NCBI RefSeq assembly: GCF_005403045.1
Contig: NZ_BJCL01000008.1
Coordinates: 1 to 64,000, forward strand
Source of the DNA: Pseudaquabacterium pictum
Lineage (GTDB): Bacteria > Pseudomonadota > Gammaproteobacteria > Burkholderiales > Burkholderiaceae_C
Length of the DNA stretch: 64,000 nt
Direction of reading: 5' to 3'
The notes beneath the pieces are model-generated. The model ran no database searches. It saw nothing but the letters and a program-made list of their open reading frames with translations, and was not told where the DNA came from. Positions 8,854-16,965 of this stretch are shown here, piece by piece. The number at the start of each line of letters is the position of its first letter. The first letter of the stretch is position 1. The position numbers and the translations under genes were made by a program.

Positions 8854-10551
8854 ATGACCACCAACCCCGACCTGGCCGCCTACCGCGCCGCGCGCGACTT
8901 CCTGCTGGCCCACCGCACCGACCTGGACGCCGCCCATGCCGGCTTCCGCTGGCCGCAGCTGACCCACTTCAATTGGGCGCTGGACCATTTCGACGACCTG
9001 GCACGCGACAACCACACCATCGCGCTGTGGATCGTGGCCGACGACGGCAGCGAGCAGAAGGTGACCTATGCCGAGATGGCCGCACGCAGCAACCGCGTGG
9101 CCAACTGGCTGGAAGGCCTGGGCGTGGCCCGCGGCGACCGCGTGCTGCTGATGCTGGGCAACGAGGTGCCGCTGTGGGAGCTGATGCTGGCCTGCATCAA
9201 GATCGGCGCGGTGATGATCCCGGCCACCCAGCTGCTGAGCCGCGACGACCTGATCGACCGCTTCGAGCGCGGCCGCGTGCGGGCGGTGGTCACCACGCCG
9301 GCGCACGCCACCAAGTTCGACGGGCTGGACCCGCACGCGCCCGGGCCGGTGGTGCGCATCGCCATCGGCGAGGCCGCAGGCTGGAACAGTTACGCCGATG
9401 CGGACGAGGCGTCGGCGGTCTACACGCCCAGGTGCAAGACGCGCACCGACGAGCCGCTGCTGCTGTACTTCACCAGCGGCACCACCGCCAAGCCCAAGCT
9501 GGTGGAGCACACCCATGTCAGCTACCCGGTGGGCCACCTCAGCACGCTGTACTGGATCGGCCTGCAGCCGGGTGACGTGCACTGGAACATCTCGTCCCCG
9601 GGCTGGGGCAAGCATGCCTGGAGCTGCTTCTTCGCGCCGTGGATCGCCGGCGCCACCATCTTCATCTTCAACTACCACCGCTTCGACCCCCGCCGCGTGC
9701 TGGACGTGCTGGTGCACAAGCAGGTGACCACGCTGTGCGCGCCGCCCACGGTGTGGCGCATGCTGATCCAGGAGCAGCTGGGCGGCTGGCCGGTGAAGCT
9801 GCGCGAGCTGCTGAGCGCCGGCGAGCCGCTGAACCCCGAGGTGATCGAGCAGGTGCGCAGCGCCTGGGGCGTGACCATCCGCGACGGCTTCGGCCAGACC
9901 GAGACCACTGCCCAGGTGGGCAACCCGCCGGGCCAGAAGATCAAGTTCGGCTCGATGGGCAAGCCCCTGCCCGGCTACCGCGTGGTGCTGCTCGACCCCG
10001 ACGACAAGCCGGCCGACGAGGGCGAGATCAGCCTGGACCTGGGCGATGCCCAGCTCGGCCGCCCCACCGGCCTGATGGTGCGCTATGCCGATTCACCCGA
10101 GAAGACGGCCGAGGTGATGCGCGCCGGCCACTACCACACCGGTGACGTGGCCCAGCGTGATGCCGAGGGCTACATCACCTACGTCGGCCGGGCGGATGAC
10201 GTGTTCAAGGCCAGCGACTACCGCATCAGCCCGTTTGAACTGGAGAGTGTGCTGATCGAGCACCCGGCGGTGGCCGAGGCTGCCGTGGTGCCCTCGCCCG
10301 ACGCGCTGAAGCTGGCCGTGCCCAAGGCCTTCGTCACCCTGGCGGCCGGCCATGCGGCCGACGAGGCCACGGCGCAGGACATCCTGGACTTCTGCCGCGA
10401 GAAGCTGGCGCCGTACAAGCGCATCCGCCGCCTGCAGTTCACCGAGCTGCCCAAGACCATCAGCGGCAAGATCCGCCGGGTGGAACTGCGCCGCGCCGAA
10501 GAGGCCCGCACCATGCCGCCGGTGCCGGGAGACGGCGAGTACTTCGCCTGA
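8854..10551 (+). CDS. AMP-forming acyl-CoA synthetase, ACSM-like
   Basis: The protein is 565 residues, with GGAG placed 12 bases before the ATG. It has the P-loop-like A3 motif YFTSGTTAKPKLVEHTH, the A5 motif DGFGQTETT, the A8 hinge around YHTGDVAQRD, and the C-terminal catalytic lysine in PKTISGKIRR. The N-terminal region (FNWALDHFDDLA) resembles medium-chain acyl-CoA synthetases. It activates a carboxylic acid with ATP and CoA; chain length cannot be read from the sequence. It overlaps the following permease gene by one base (TGATG). Confidence 0.9.
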   Translation: MTTNPDLAAYRAARDFLLAHRTDLDAAHAGFRWPQLTHFNWALDHFDDLARDNHTIALWIVADDGSEQKVTYAEMAARSNRVANWLEGLGVARGDRVLLMLGNEVPLWELMLACIKIGAVMIPATQLLSRDDLIDRFERGRVRAVVTTPAHATKFDGLDPHAPGPVVRIAIGEAAGWNSYADADEASAVYTPRCKTRTDEPLLLYFTSGTTAKPKLVEHTHVSYPVGHLSTLYWIGLQPGDVHWNISSPGWGKHAWSCFFAPWIAGATIFIFNYHRFDPRRVLDVLVHKQVTTLCAPPTVWRMLIQEQLGGWPVKLRELLSAGEPLNPEVIEQVRSAWGVTIRDGFGQTETTAQVGNPPGQKIKFGSMGKPLPGYRVVLLDPDDKPADEGEISLDLGDAQLGRPTGLMVRYADSPEKTAEVMRAGHYHTGDVAQRDAEGYITYVGRADDVFKASDYRISPFELESVLIEHPAVAEAAVVPSPDALKLAVPKAFVTLAAGHAADEATAQDILDFCREKLAPYKRIRRLQFTELPKTISGKIRRVELRRAEEARTMPPVPGDGEYFA

Positions 10552-11309
10552 TGGGCTGGCTGGGCTTCGGTGCAGCCCAGCTGGCGGCCATCGGCGCCAT
10601 CGCGCTGCTGGCCTTCGTGGTGCGCGGGGTGTCGGGCTTCGGCTCGTCGATGGTGGGCATCGGTGGCCTGAGCCTGCTGCTGCCGCCGCAGCAGGTGGTG
10701 CCGGCCTTCCTGGCGCTGGAGCTGCTGACCACCGCCCACCTGCTGCCTGGCGTGTGGCGGCAGATCGACTGGCGCAGCCTGCGCTGGGTGATCGGCGGCT
10801 GCCTGCTGGCCACGCCGCTGGGCCTGACCCTGTTGGCCGGGCTGGATGCCGGCACGATGCGGCTGGGTGTGTCGCTGTGCCTGCTGGTCATCGCCGCGCT
10901 GATGCTCAGCGGCCTGGCCCAGCGCTGGGCGCCCAGGCAGACGCCCGGCCCGCTGGGCGCGCTGGCGGTGGGCGCGGTGTCGGGCGCGCTGAACGGCGCC
11001 GTGGGCATCAGCGGGCCGCCGGCCATCGTCTTCTACTTCGCCACCACCGCGGCGGCCACCAGCCGGGCCACGCTGATCGCCTACTTCCTGTTCACCGATG
11101 TGTGGGCGCTGGCGCTGGCCGGCGGCGCCGGTTTGCTGAAGTCCGCCGCGTTGCCGCTGATCGTGGCGGCGCTGCCGTGGTCGCTGGCCGGCATCTGGCT
11201 GGGATCGCGGCTGTACCTGCGGCTGGACGAGGCGCAGCTGCGCCGGCTGGTGTGGTGGCTGCTGGCGGCGCTGGGCGCGGCCGGCGTGGCCAATGCGTTG
11301 CGCGGCTAA
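10551..11309 (+). CDS. TauE/SafE-family membrane permease
   Basis: The 252-residue protein is hydrophobic, with about eight membrane segments. It has the typical TauE arrangement: FVVRGVSGFGSSMVGIGGL near the start and the repeated block VGAVSGALNGAVGISGPPAI in the second half. Family members export sulfite, sulfoacetate or other organic anions. The start codon overlaps the stop of the acyl-CoA synthetase gene (TGATG), indicating translational coupling. Its 3' end overlaps the convergent iclR-type gene by 4 bases. Confidence 0.88.
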   Translation: MGWLGFGAAQLAAIGAIALLAFVVRGVSGFGSSMVGIGGLSLLLPPQQVVPAFLALELLTTAHLLPGVWRQIDWRSLRWVIGGCLLATPLGLTLLAGLDAGTMRLGVSLCLLVIAALMLSGLAQRWAPRQTPGPLGALAVGAVSGALNGAVGISGPPAIVFYFATTAAATSRATLIAYFLFTDVWALALAGGAGLLKSAALPLIVAALPWSLAGIWLGSRLYLRLDEAQLRRLVWWLLAALGAAGVANALRG

Positions 11310-12118
11310 GCGGACTGCAGGCCACCTGCCGCGGCGCTGAGCCCGGCCAGCATCTGCGCCAGGCGCCGGGTCTGCCGCTGCAGCACCGCCGCCACCTCGC
11401 GCCGGCGGTCGGCGTCCAGGCGTGACGAGATCGCCGCCACGCTGACCGCGGCCACCGGGTTGTCGGCCGGCCAGGCCACGCCCACCGCGGCCGTGCCCGG
11501 CACCACCGCGCTGTCGAGGAAGGCAAAGCCCTGGGCCCGGCCTTCGTCCACCGCGGCCTGCACCCGCGCCGGGTCCAGCGCCGACAGCTTGTCGTAGCGC
11601 CGGGCATTGGCCTCGATGATCTCGGCCGCCTCGTCGGGCGGCAACGCGCTGAGGATGGCCAGGCCGCCGGCGCCCACGCCCAGCGGCCGGCGGATGCCCA
11701 CGTCCAGCGTCAGCGCCTTGATCGGGTAGTCGCCCAGCGCGCGGGCGGTGCACACCGCCTCCAGGCCGCGCCGCTCGCTGAGGTAGACGGTGTCCTTGGT
11801 CACCTCGGCGATCTCGGCCAGCACCGGCTCGCAATGCGCCGCCAGCTGCACCCGCGGCCGTGCCAGCAGGCCCAGCTCATGCAGCAGCGGGCCCAGGAAG
11901 TACTTGCGGGTGACCGGATGGCGCTCGACCAGGCCTTCCACCTCCAGCCGCTGCAGCATGCGCAGGCAGGTGGACGTGGGCAGGCCGCTGGCGGTGGCCA
12001 CATCGCCCAGGCGCATGCCGTTGCGCCCGCGCGAGGCCACCACCCGCAGCATGCCCACCACGCGCTCGATGCTCTGGGTGCCGCGGCGCGCGCCGCCGGC
12101 CGGGCTGGTGGTGCTCAT
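11306..12118 (-). CDS. IclR-family transcriptional regulator
   Basis: The protein is 270 residues from the ATG at 12118. The N-terminal winged helix-turn-helix reads QSIERVVGMLRVVASRG and LGDVATASGLPTSTCLRMLQ. The C-terminal effector domain contains RPLGVGAGGLAILSALP, typical of IclR. The gene is transcribed away from the hydratase/lyase cluster, the usual arrangement for an IclR regulator of a catabolic operon. Two similar palindromes in the divergent gap are candidate operators. The effector is probably a pathway acid, but that is inference. Confidence 0.93.
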   Translation of the reverse strand: MSTTSPAGGARRGTQSIERVVGMLRVVASRGRNGMRLGDVATASGLPTSTCLRMLQRLEVEGLVERHPVTRKYFLGPLLHELGLLARPRVQLAAHCEPVLAEIAEVTKDTVYLSERRGLEAVCTARALGDYPIKALTLDVGIRRPLGVGAGGLAILSALPPDEAAEIIEANARRYDKLSALDPARVQAAVDEGRAQGFAFLDSAVVPGTAAVGVAWPADNPVAAVSVAAISSRLDADRRREVAAVLQRQTRRLAQMLAGLSAAAGGLQSA

Positions 12119-12141
12119 CAGCCGCCCCCGCCCGCAGGCAG

Positions 12142-12158
12142 TTGCCACGATGCGGCAG
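12142..12158. promoter_or_regulatory. candidate IclR operator, copy 1
   Basis: TTGCCAC-GAT-GCGGCAG is an imperfect palindrome starting 24 bp upstream of the iclR start. It shares the left arm TTGCCAC and the 3-base spacer length with the second copy at 12232. Confidence 0.45.
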
Positions 12159-12231
12159 AACTTCGGGTTCGACCTGTGGGTGCGCAATACTGTTTCATCC
12201 TGCAATGCTAGGTGACCGCCACCCGAATGAA

Positions 12232-12248
12232 TTGCCACATCGTGACAA
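12232..12248. promoter_or_regulatory. candidate IclR operator, copy 2
   Basis: TTGCCAC-ATC-GTGACAA is a palindrome with 6 of 7 arm bases matched. It ends 26 bp before the hydratase start. Its centre is 90 bp from that of copy 1 in the same divergent gap. Confidence 0.5.
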
Positions 12249-12274
12249 CTTCTGCCCCACCCCGACCCCAGACC

Positions 12275-13543
12275 ATGACCGAGAAGATCCTCGCCCGTGC
12301 CAGCGGGCGGGCGGCGGTGCAGCCGGGCGACGAGATCGAGGCCCGGCCAGATTTCGTCATCAGCTACGACTTCCCCGGTTACACCGATGTGTTCTTCAAG
12401 GAAGCGCGGGACGAGTTCGGCGTCGACACCGTGGCCACGCCCGAGCGCTATGTGCTGTTCATCGACCACATGATCCCGGCCGCCGCGCCGAAGGAAGAAG
12501 AACTGCACCAGAACACCCGTGCCTGGGGTGCGAAGAACAACGTGCCGGTGCATGAGCGCAAGGGCATCGGCCACCAGGTGTCGGCCGAGCTGGGCTATGC
12601 CACGCCGGGCGCCTTCATCGTGCACTTTGACGGCCATGTCAGCCAGCTCGGCGCCTTCGGTGCCTATGCCTTCGGCGCGCGCAAGGGCGTACTGGAGGCC
12701 TATGTGTCGGAGACGGTGGCGCTGCGGGTGCCGCCCACGGTGAAGATCGTGCTCACCGGCACGCTGCAGCCCGGCGTGATGGCGCGCGACGTGTTCCACC
12801 ACCTGGTGCGGGTGCTGGGGCCGTCATCCTGCGCCTTCAAGGCGGTGGAGCTGAGCGGCCCGGTGATCGACGCGATGAGCGTGGAAGGCCGGCAGACAGT
12901 GTGCGGCCAGGCGATGTTCCTGGGCGCCACCACGATGCTGATCGCGCCCGATGCCAAGACCCTGGCCTGGCTGGACGGCCGCCAGCGCCTGAACGTGCCG
13001 CCGGTGCTTCCCGACCCCGACGCGGTGTACGAGCGCACCGTCTCCATCGATGTGTCGGACCTGGCGCCGATCGTGGTGGTGCCGCCCAGCCCGGCCAACA
13101 CGCGGGACCTGACCGACCACCTGGGCCTGCCGGTGCAATCCGGCTACCTCGGCTCCTGCGCCAGCGGCCGGCTGGAAGACCTGCGCATCGCTGCCCAGGT
13201 GCTGCGCGGCCGCCAGGTGCAGCCCGGCTTCCAGCTGCATGTGGTGCCCACCTCGCAGGCCATCATGGCCCAGGCCGCACGCGAGGGCCTGCTGGCCACG
13301 CTGGTGGAGGCCGGCGCCTTCGTCAGCTCGCCCACCTGTGACTACTGCTACGGCCGCATCGCCACCATGGCCGACGGCCAGCGCGCAGTGTCCACCGGCA
13401 CGCTGAACACGCCTGGGCGCATGGGCAGCGTCGATTCCGAGATCTACATCTGCAATGCCGCGGTGGTGGCGGCGTCGGCGATCGAAGGCTGCATCGCCGA
13501 CCCGCGGCCGTACCTGGTGGGCCAGGCGGAGGTGCCGGCATGA
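12275..13543 (+). CDS. aconitase-family hydratase large subunit, dimethylmaleate hydratase-like
   Basis: The 422-residue protein belongs to the LeuC/aconitase superfamily. The three [4Fe-4S] cysteines are visible: one in GYLGSCASGRLEDLR and two in SSPTCDYCYGRIA. Short LeuC-like proteins of this size act on isopropylmalate, homoaconitate or 2,3-dimethylmalate. The last is favoured because an isocitrate-lyase-family gene follows the small-subunit gene, as in the nicotinate-fermentation DmdA/DmdB/lyase set. A true leucine-pathway role is unlikely since no leuB is present. The start at 12275 is chosen over an upstream ATG at 12212 that would overlap the palindrome. The gene overlaps the small-subunit gene by 4 bases (ATGA). 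Confidence 0.82.
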   Translation: MTEKILARASGRAAVQPGDEIEARPDFVISYDFPGYTDVFFKEARDEFGVDTVATPERYVLFIDHMIPAAAPKEEELHQNTRAWGAKNNVPVHERKGIGHQVSAELGYATPGAFIVHFDGHVSQLGAFGAYAFGARKGVLEAYVSETVALRVPPTVKIVLTGTLQPGVMARDVFHHLVRVLGPSSCAFKAVELSGPVIDAMSVEGRQTVCGQAMFLGATTMLIAPDAKTLAWLDGRQRLNVPPVLPDPDAVYERTVSIDVSDLAPIVVVPPSPANTRDLTDHLGLPVQSGYLGSCASGRLEDLRIAAQVLRGRQVQPGFQLHVVPTSQAIMAQAAREGLLATLVEAGAFVSSPTCDYCYGRIATMADGQRAVSTGTLNTPGRMGSVDSEIYICNAAVVAASAIEGCIADPRPYLVGQAEVPA

Positions 13544-14079
13544 GCCTGACGAACCTGCAAGGCCGTGTCGCCTGGGTGTTCACCGAAGACGACTACGACA
13601 TCGACCGCATCATCGGCGTGCGCAACATCAAGATCACCGATGTGCAGGAGCTGGCCCGCCTGGCGATGAGCGATGTCGAGCCCGGCTTCGCCGCCACGGT
13701 GCAGAAGGGTGACTTGCTGGTGGGCGGCCGCAACTTCGGCTATGGCCACCCGCACTACCCGGCGATGAAGGCGATGCGCCACCTGGGCATCACCGGCGTG
13801 GTGGCCGAATCCTTCTCGCCCGGCTTCTTCCGCGGCGAGATGGCGATGGGCTTTCCGCTGATCACCTGCCCCGGCATCCTGGCGGCTGTGGCGCGTGGCG
13901 ATGCGATCGCCGTCGACTGGGCCGCCGGTTGCGTGCGCCTGCCGGGCCGCGGCCAGCAGCTGCCGTTCGAGCCGCTCGGCAACGCCGAGCGCGGCATGCT
14001 GGAAGCCGGCGGCCTGAATCCCTACCTGAAGGCACGCATGGCCCAGGCCAGCGCCAAGCCTGCCCAACCCACCACCTGA
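13540..14079 (+). CDS. aconitase-family hydratase small subunit (LeuD/DmdB-like swivel domain)
   Basis: The 179-residue protein is the swivelling domain partner of the preceding large subunit. It shows the conserved opening (WVFTEDDYDIDRIIG) and the block GGRNFGYGHPHYPA, corresponding to the substrate-binding GxNFGxGSSRE loop of LeuD but with HPHYPA in place of SSREQA. That difference suggests a substrate other than isopropylmalate. ESFSPGFFR follows as in LeuD. Its ATG overlaps the stop of the large-subunit gene, as expected for obligate subunits. Confidence 0.82.
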   Translation: MSLTNLQGRVAWVFTEDDYDIDRIIGVRNIKITDVQELARLAMSDVEPGFAATVQKGDLLVGGRNFGYGHPHYPAMKAMRHLGITGVVAESFSPGFFRGEMAMGFPLITCPGILAAVARGDAIAVDWAAGCVRLPGRGQQLPFEPLGNAERGMLEAGGLNPYLKARMAQASAKPAQPTT

Positions 14080-14090
14080 GCGACACCACC

Positions 14091-14981
14091 ATGCCCCCAA
14101 CCAACCGCCAGGCGCTGCGCCAGCGCATCCAGTCCGGCCCCACCTTCTGGTTTGCCGGCGCGCAGGACGCGCTGTCGGCCCTGCTGGTCGACCAGAGCGA
14201 CTTCGACGGCGTGTTCTCCACCGGCTTCGGCATCTCGGCCTCGCTGCTGGGCCAGCCGGACATGGAGCTCTACACCCTCAGCGAGAACCTGCAAGTCGTC
14301 GACCACATGGCCGCGGCGGTGAAGAAGCCCATCTTTGCCGACGCCGACACCGGCTACGGCAACGTGCTGAACGTGGCCCGCACGGTGCGCGGCTTCGAGA
14401 AGGCCGGCGTGTGCGCGCTGTCCATCGAAGACCAGATCAGCCCCAAGCGCTGCCCGGCGGCGGCCGTCACATCGCTGGTGGTGCCGCTGGCCGATGCCGT
14501 GGCCCGCATCCGCGCCGCGGTCGATGCCCGGCAGGATCCGGACCTGCTGATCGTGGCCCGCACCGACGTGGCCGATCCCGACGAAGCCATCGACCGCGCC
14601 TGCCGCTTTGCCGAAGCAGGGGCCGACCTGATCCAGCCGATCTCGCGCACCTTCAGCAGCTATGCCGACCTGGTGCGCCTGCGCGAGGCTTGCGGCCGCC
14701 GGCTGAGCCTGCAGCTGATGGAAGGCACCTGGATGGCCCAACTGGACCGGGCGCAGATTGAATCGGTGGCGGCGTTTGCCACCTACCCCATCGTCACGCT
14801 GTTCAGCATCACCCACGCGATGCAGGCCAACCTGGCGGCGCTGGCCGCGCGCCGCGGCCAGCCGATGGGCGACCTCCCAGTGGGTCGGACCAGCATGGCC
14901 GACTTCAAGCAGCTGATCGGCTGGCACACGCTAGAACACCTGCAGAACCACTACGAACTGGGTGCGGCCAAGCCGCATTGA
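14091..14981 (+). CDS. isocitrate lyase/PEP mutase-family C-C lyase, 2,3-dimethylmalate lyase-like
   Basis: The 296-residue protein starts at the ATG at 14091, 11 bp after the small-subunit gene. Family motifs are visible: FADADTGYGN (metal-binding Asp cluster), LSIEDQISPKRC (with the active-site loop), and LLIVARTDV. In methylisocitrate lyase the loop is KRCGH; here it is KRCPA, keeping the cysteine but losing Gly-His. Members cleave 2-hydroxy acids such as methylisocitrate or 2,3-dimethylmalate into an acid and a 2-oxo acid. With the hydratase upstream, a product pair such as propionate and pyruvate is plausible but not shown by the sequence. Confidence 0.8.
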   Translation: MPPTNRQALRQRIQSGPTFWFAGAQDALSALLVDQSDFDGVFSTGFGISASLLGQPDMELYTLSENLQVVDHMAAAVKKPIFADADTGYGNVLNVARTVRGFEKAGVCALSIEDQISPKRCPAAAVTSLVVPLADAVARIRAAVDARQDPDLLIVARTDVADPDEAIDRACRFAEAGADLIQPISRTFSSYADLVRLREACGRRLSLQLMEGTWMAQLDRAQIESVAAFATYPIVTLFSITHAMQANLAALAARRGQPMGDLPVGRTSMADFKQLIGWHTLEHLQNHYELGAAKPH

Positions 14982-15043
14982 GCGCTGCATCCGCGCTGGC
15001 CCGCCGCATCCGATCCCACAAACCACACACCGAGGAGCTCCGC

Positions 15044-16039
15044 ATGCCCATCACCCGCCGCCATGTGCTGGCCACCAGCCTGGCCACCGCCGCCGTGCTG
15101 TCCACCGCCCCCAGCCTGGCGCTGGCCCAGGCCTACCCCAGCAAGCCGATCCGCATCATCGTGCCTTACCCGGCCGGCGGCGCCACCGACGTGGCCACCC
15201 GCCTGCTGGCGCCGCGCCTGCAGGACGAACTGAAGCAGAACGTCATCGTCGAGAACAAGCCCGGCGCCAGCGGCAACCTGGGCATGCAGGACCTGGTGCG
15301 CAGCCAGGCCGATGGCCACACCCTGCTGATGAGCCTGACCGGCATGCTGTCGATCAACCCGGCCACCTTCAGCAAGGCCGGCTTCACCGCCGCCGACGTG
15401 GTGCCGATCGCCCGCGTGTCCCTGGCCCCGCTGATGCTGGTGGTGCCGGCCGATTCACCCTGGAAGACCATGGGCGACCTGGTGGCCGCGGGCAAGGCCG
15501 CCGGCAAGGGCGGCCTGCCCTACGGATCCACCGGCCCGGGCGGGCTGTCGCACCTGGCCTCCGAGCTGATCAACGGCCACGCCAATGGCCACTACACCCA
15601 TGTGCCCTACAAGGGCGGTGCGCCGCTGGCGCAGGCACTGATGACCTCCGAGGTGAAGTGGGGCCTGCTGGGCACCGCCGATGCCCGCGGCTTCATCCAG
15701 GGCGGCAAGCTCAAGGCCATCGGCCAGCTGCGGGCCAGCCGGTCCGAGTTGTGGCCCGATGTGGCCACGCTGACCGAGCAGGGCTACAAGGGCGGTGTCG
15801 ACTTCGATGTCTGGTTCGGCCTGGTGGCCCCGGCCAAGACACCGCCGGCCGTGGTGCAGCTGCTCAACCAGAAGGTGGCGCAGATCGTCACCGAGCCCGA
15901 TTTCCGCAAGCGCCTGAATGAACTGGGCGGCGTGTCGATGACCAGCGGCAACACCGTCGAGGCCTTCAACGAGGTGCTGCAGCGCGAACTGGCCGTGCTG
16001 CCCAAGACTGCCAAGGACCTGGGCCTGCAGCTCGACTGA
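15044..16039 (+). CDS. Bug/TctC-family periplasmic solute-binding protein
   Basis: The 331-residue protein starts 8 bases after GAGGAG. It has a signal peptide (TRRHVLATSLATAAV, cut after ALAQA) and the Bug family opening YPSKPIRIIVPYPAGGATD. Bug proteins bind carboxylic acids in the periplasm for tripartite tricarboxylate (TctAB) carriers. No TctA or TctB membrane gene is in the window, so it would have to use a carrier encoded elsewhere. Its position behind the hydratase/lyase genes suggests it captures the substrate of that pathway. A strong hairpin follows. Confidence 0.9.
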   Translation: MPITRRHVLATSLATAAVLSTAPSLALAQAYPSKPIRIIVPYPAGGATDVATRLLAPRLQDELKQNVIVENKPGASGNLGMQDLVRSQADGHTLLMSLTGMLSINPATFSKAGFTAADVVPIARVSLAPLMLVVPADSPWKTMGDLVAAGKAAGKGGLPYGSTGPGGLSHLASELINGHANGHYTHVPYKGGAPLAQALMTSEVKWGLLGTADARGFIQGGKLKAIGQLRASRSELWPDVATLTEQGYKGGVDFDVWFGLVAPAKTPPAVVQLLNQKVAQIVTEPDFRKRLNELGGVSMTSGNTVEAFNEVLQRELAVLPKTAKDLGLQLD

Positions 16040-16047
16040 CCGCCTGC

Positions 16048-16066
16048 GCGCCGCCGCAGGCGGCGC
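16048..16066 (+). terminator. hairpin after Bug receptor gene
   Basis: GCGCCGCC-GCA-GGCGGCGC is a perfect 8-bp GC stem 8 bp beyond the stop. The lack of a T-run lowers confidence, but it falls exactly at the end of the hydratase/lyase operon. Confidence 0.45.
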
Positions 16067-16083
16067 CTGCAAACCTGCCGGCT

Positions 16084-16099
16084 TGTCCCAGACCGGACA
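16084..16099. promoter_or_regulatory. inverted repeat upstream of gntR-type gene
   Basis: TGTCC-N6-GGACA is a perfect 5-bp inverted repeat about 86 bp before the regulator start. It could be a second regulator site; no known factor is assigned. Confidence 0.3.
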
Positions 16100-16135
16100 C
16101 ACCCACCGCGGGTTAGCGAGGTTCCGGCAATCCGC

Positions 16136-16147
16136 TTGTCGGACTAA
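16136..16147. promoter_or_regulatory. candidate GntR/FadR-type operator
   Basis: TTGTCGGACTAA matches the TNGTNNNACNA pattern recognised by many FCD-type GntR regulators. It lies 37 bp upstream of the regulator start, suggesting autoregulation. Confidence 0.45.
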
Positions 16148-16184
16148 GATCGCGGCCACAACAAGCAGCGATCGGAGACAGCGG

Positions 16185-16931
16185 ATGGAGGCCCAGACCG
16201 GGGCAGAGGTGTTCCAGCGCGTGGTGGTCGAGCCGGCCTACAAGACGGTGTCGGCGGCCATCGAGCGGGCCATCCTCGATGGCGCACTGCGCCCCGGTGC
16301 CGCCCTGCCCACCGAGCAGGAACTGGCCGAGCGCTTCGGCGTGCACCGCAGCACCGTGCGTGAAGCCATCCGCCAGGTCGAGCAGGAGGGCCTGCTTCAG
16401 CGCCGCGAGGGCCGCCGCCTGTTCGTCTGCCTGCCCGGCGTGCACGACCTGGCACCCCGCGCCACCCGCCTGCTGCTGCTGCACCAGACCACCTTCCAGG
16501 AACTGTGGGACGTGGCCCTGACGCTGGAGCCGCTGGCCGCCCGCCTGGCTGCCGCCCAGGCCACCGACGACGACCTGGCCCAGCTGCAGGCCAACATCGA
16601 CGCCAGTGCCACCGAGACCCGCCTGCCCGAGCTGGTGGCGTTGGACATGGAATTCCACGCCCTGGTGGGCCGCGCCAGCCACAACCGCGCACTGATGCTG
16701 GCCCGCGAGCCGGTGGGCCTGCTCTACAACCCCACGCTGCAGCAGATCTTCCAGCGCCTGCCGCAGGCCAGCGCCCGCAACCTGGCCGCCCACCGGCACA
16801 CGCTGGACGCGCTGCGCGCACGCGATGCCGAGGCCGCGGCCGAGTGGACACGCAAGCACATGGTCGATTTTCAACGCGGCTTCGCGATGGCCGGGCTCAG
16901 CATGCGCACGCCCATCGCCCAGCCAACCTAA
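16185..16931 (+). CDS. GntR-family regulator, FadR/FCD subfamily
   Basis: The 248-residue protein starts at the ATG at 16185. It has an N-terminal winged helix (LPTEQELAERFGVHRSTVREAI) and a C-terminal FCD ligand-binding domain. Residues in LDMEFHALVGRASHN and AHRHTLDAL supply the Asp and His residues that bind a metal in many FCD proteins. Such regulators usually sense carboxylic acids or acyl-CoAs. It lies directly before the liv-type ABC operon and is probably its regulator. A TTGTCGGACTAA site in its upstream region fits the subfamily consensus. Confidence 0.92.
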   Translation: MEAQTGAEVFQRVVVEPAYKTVSAAIERAILDGALRPGAALPTEQELAERFGVHRSTVREAIRQVEQEGLLQRREGRRLFVCLPGVHDLAPRATRLLLLHQTTFQELWDVALTLEPLAARLAAAQATDDDLAQLQANIDASATETRLPELVALDMEFHALVGRASHNRALMLAREPVGLLYNPTLQQIFQRLPQASARNLAAHRHTLDALRARDAEAAAEWTRKHMVDFQRGFAMAGLSMRTPIAQPT

Positions 16932-16965
16932 TGCCCATTCCGGGCGACTTCCGAGGAGACATCCG

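Noticed and set aside
12275-14079. Leucine biosynthesis leuCD
   Set aside because: No leuB or leuA is adjacent, the small-subunit substrate loop differs from LeuD, and a lyase and an uptake receptor follow, which fits catabolism.
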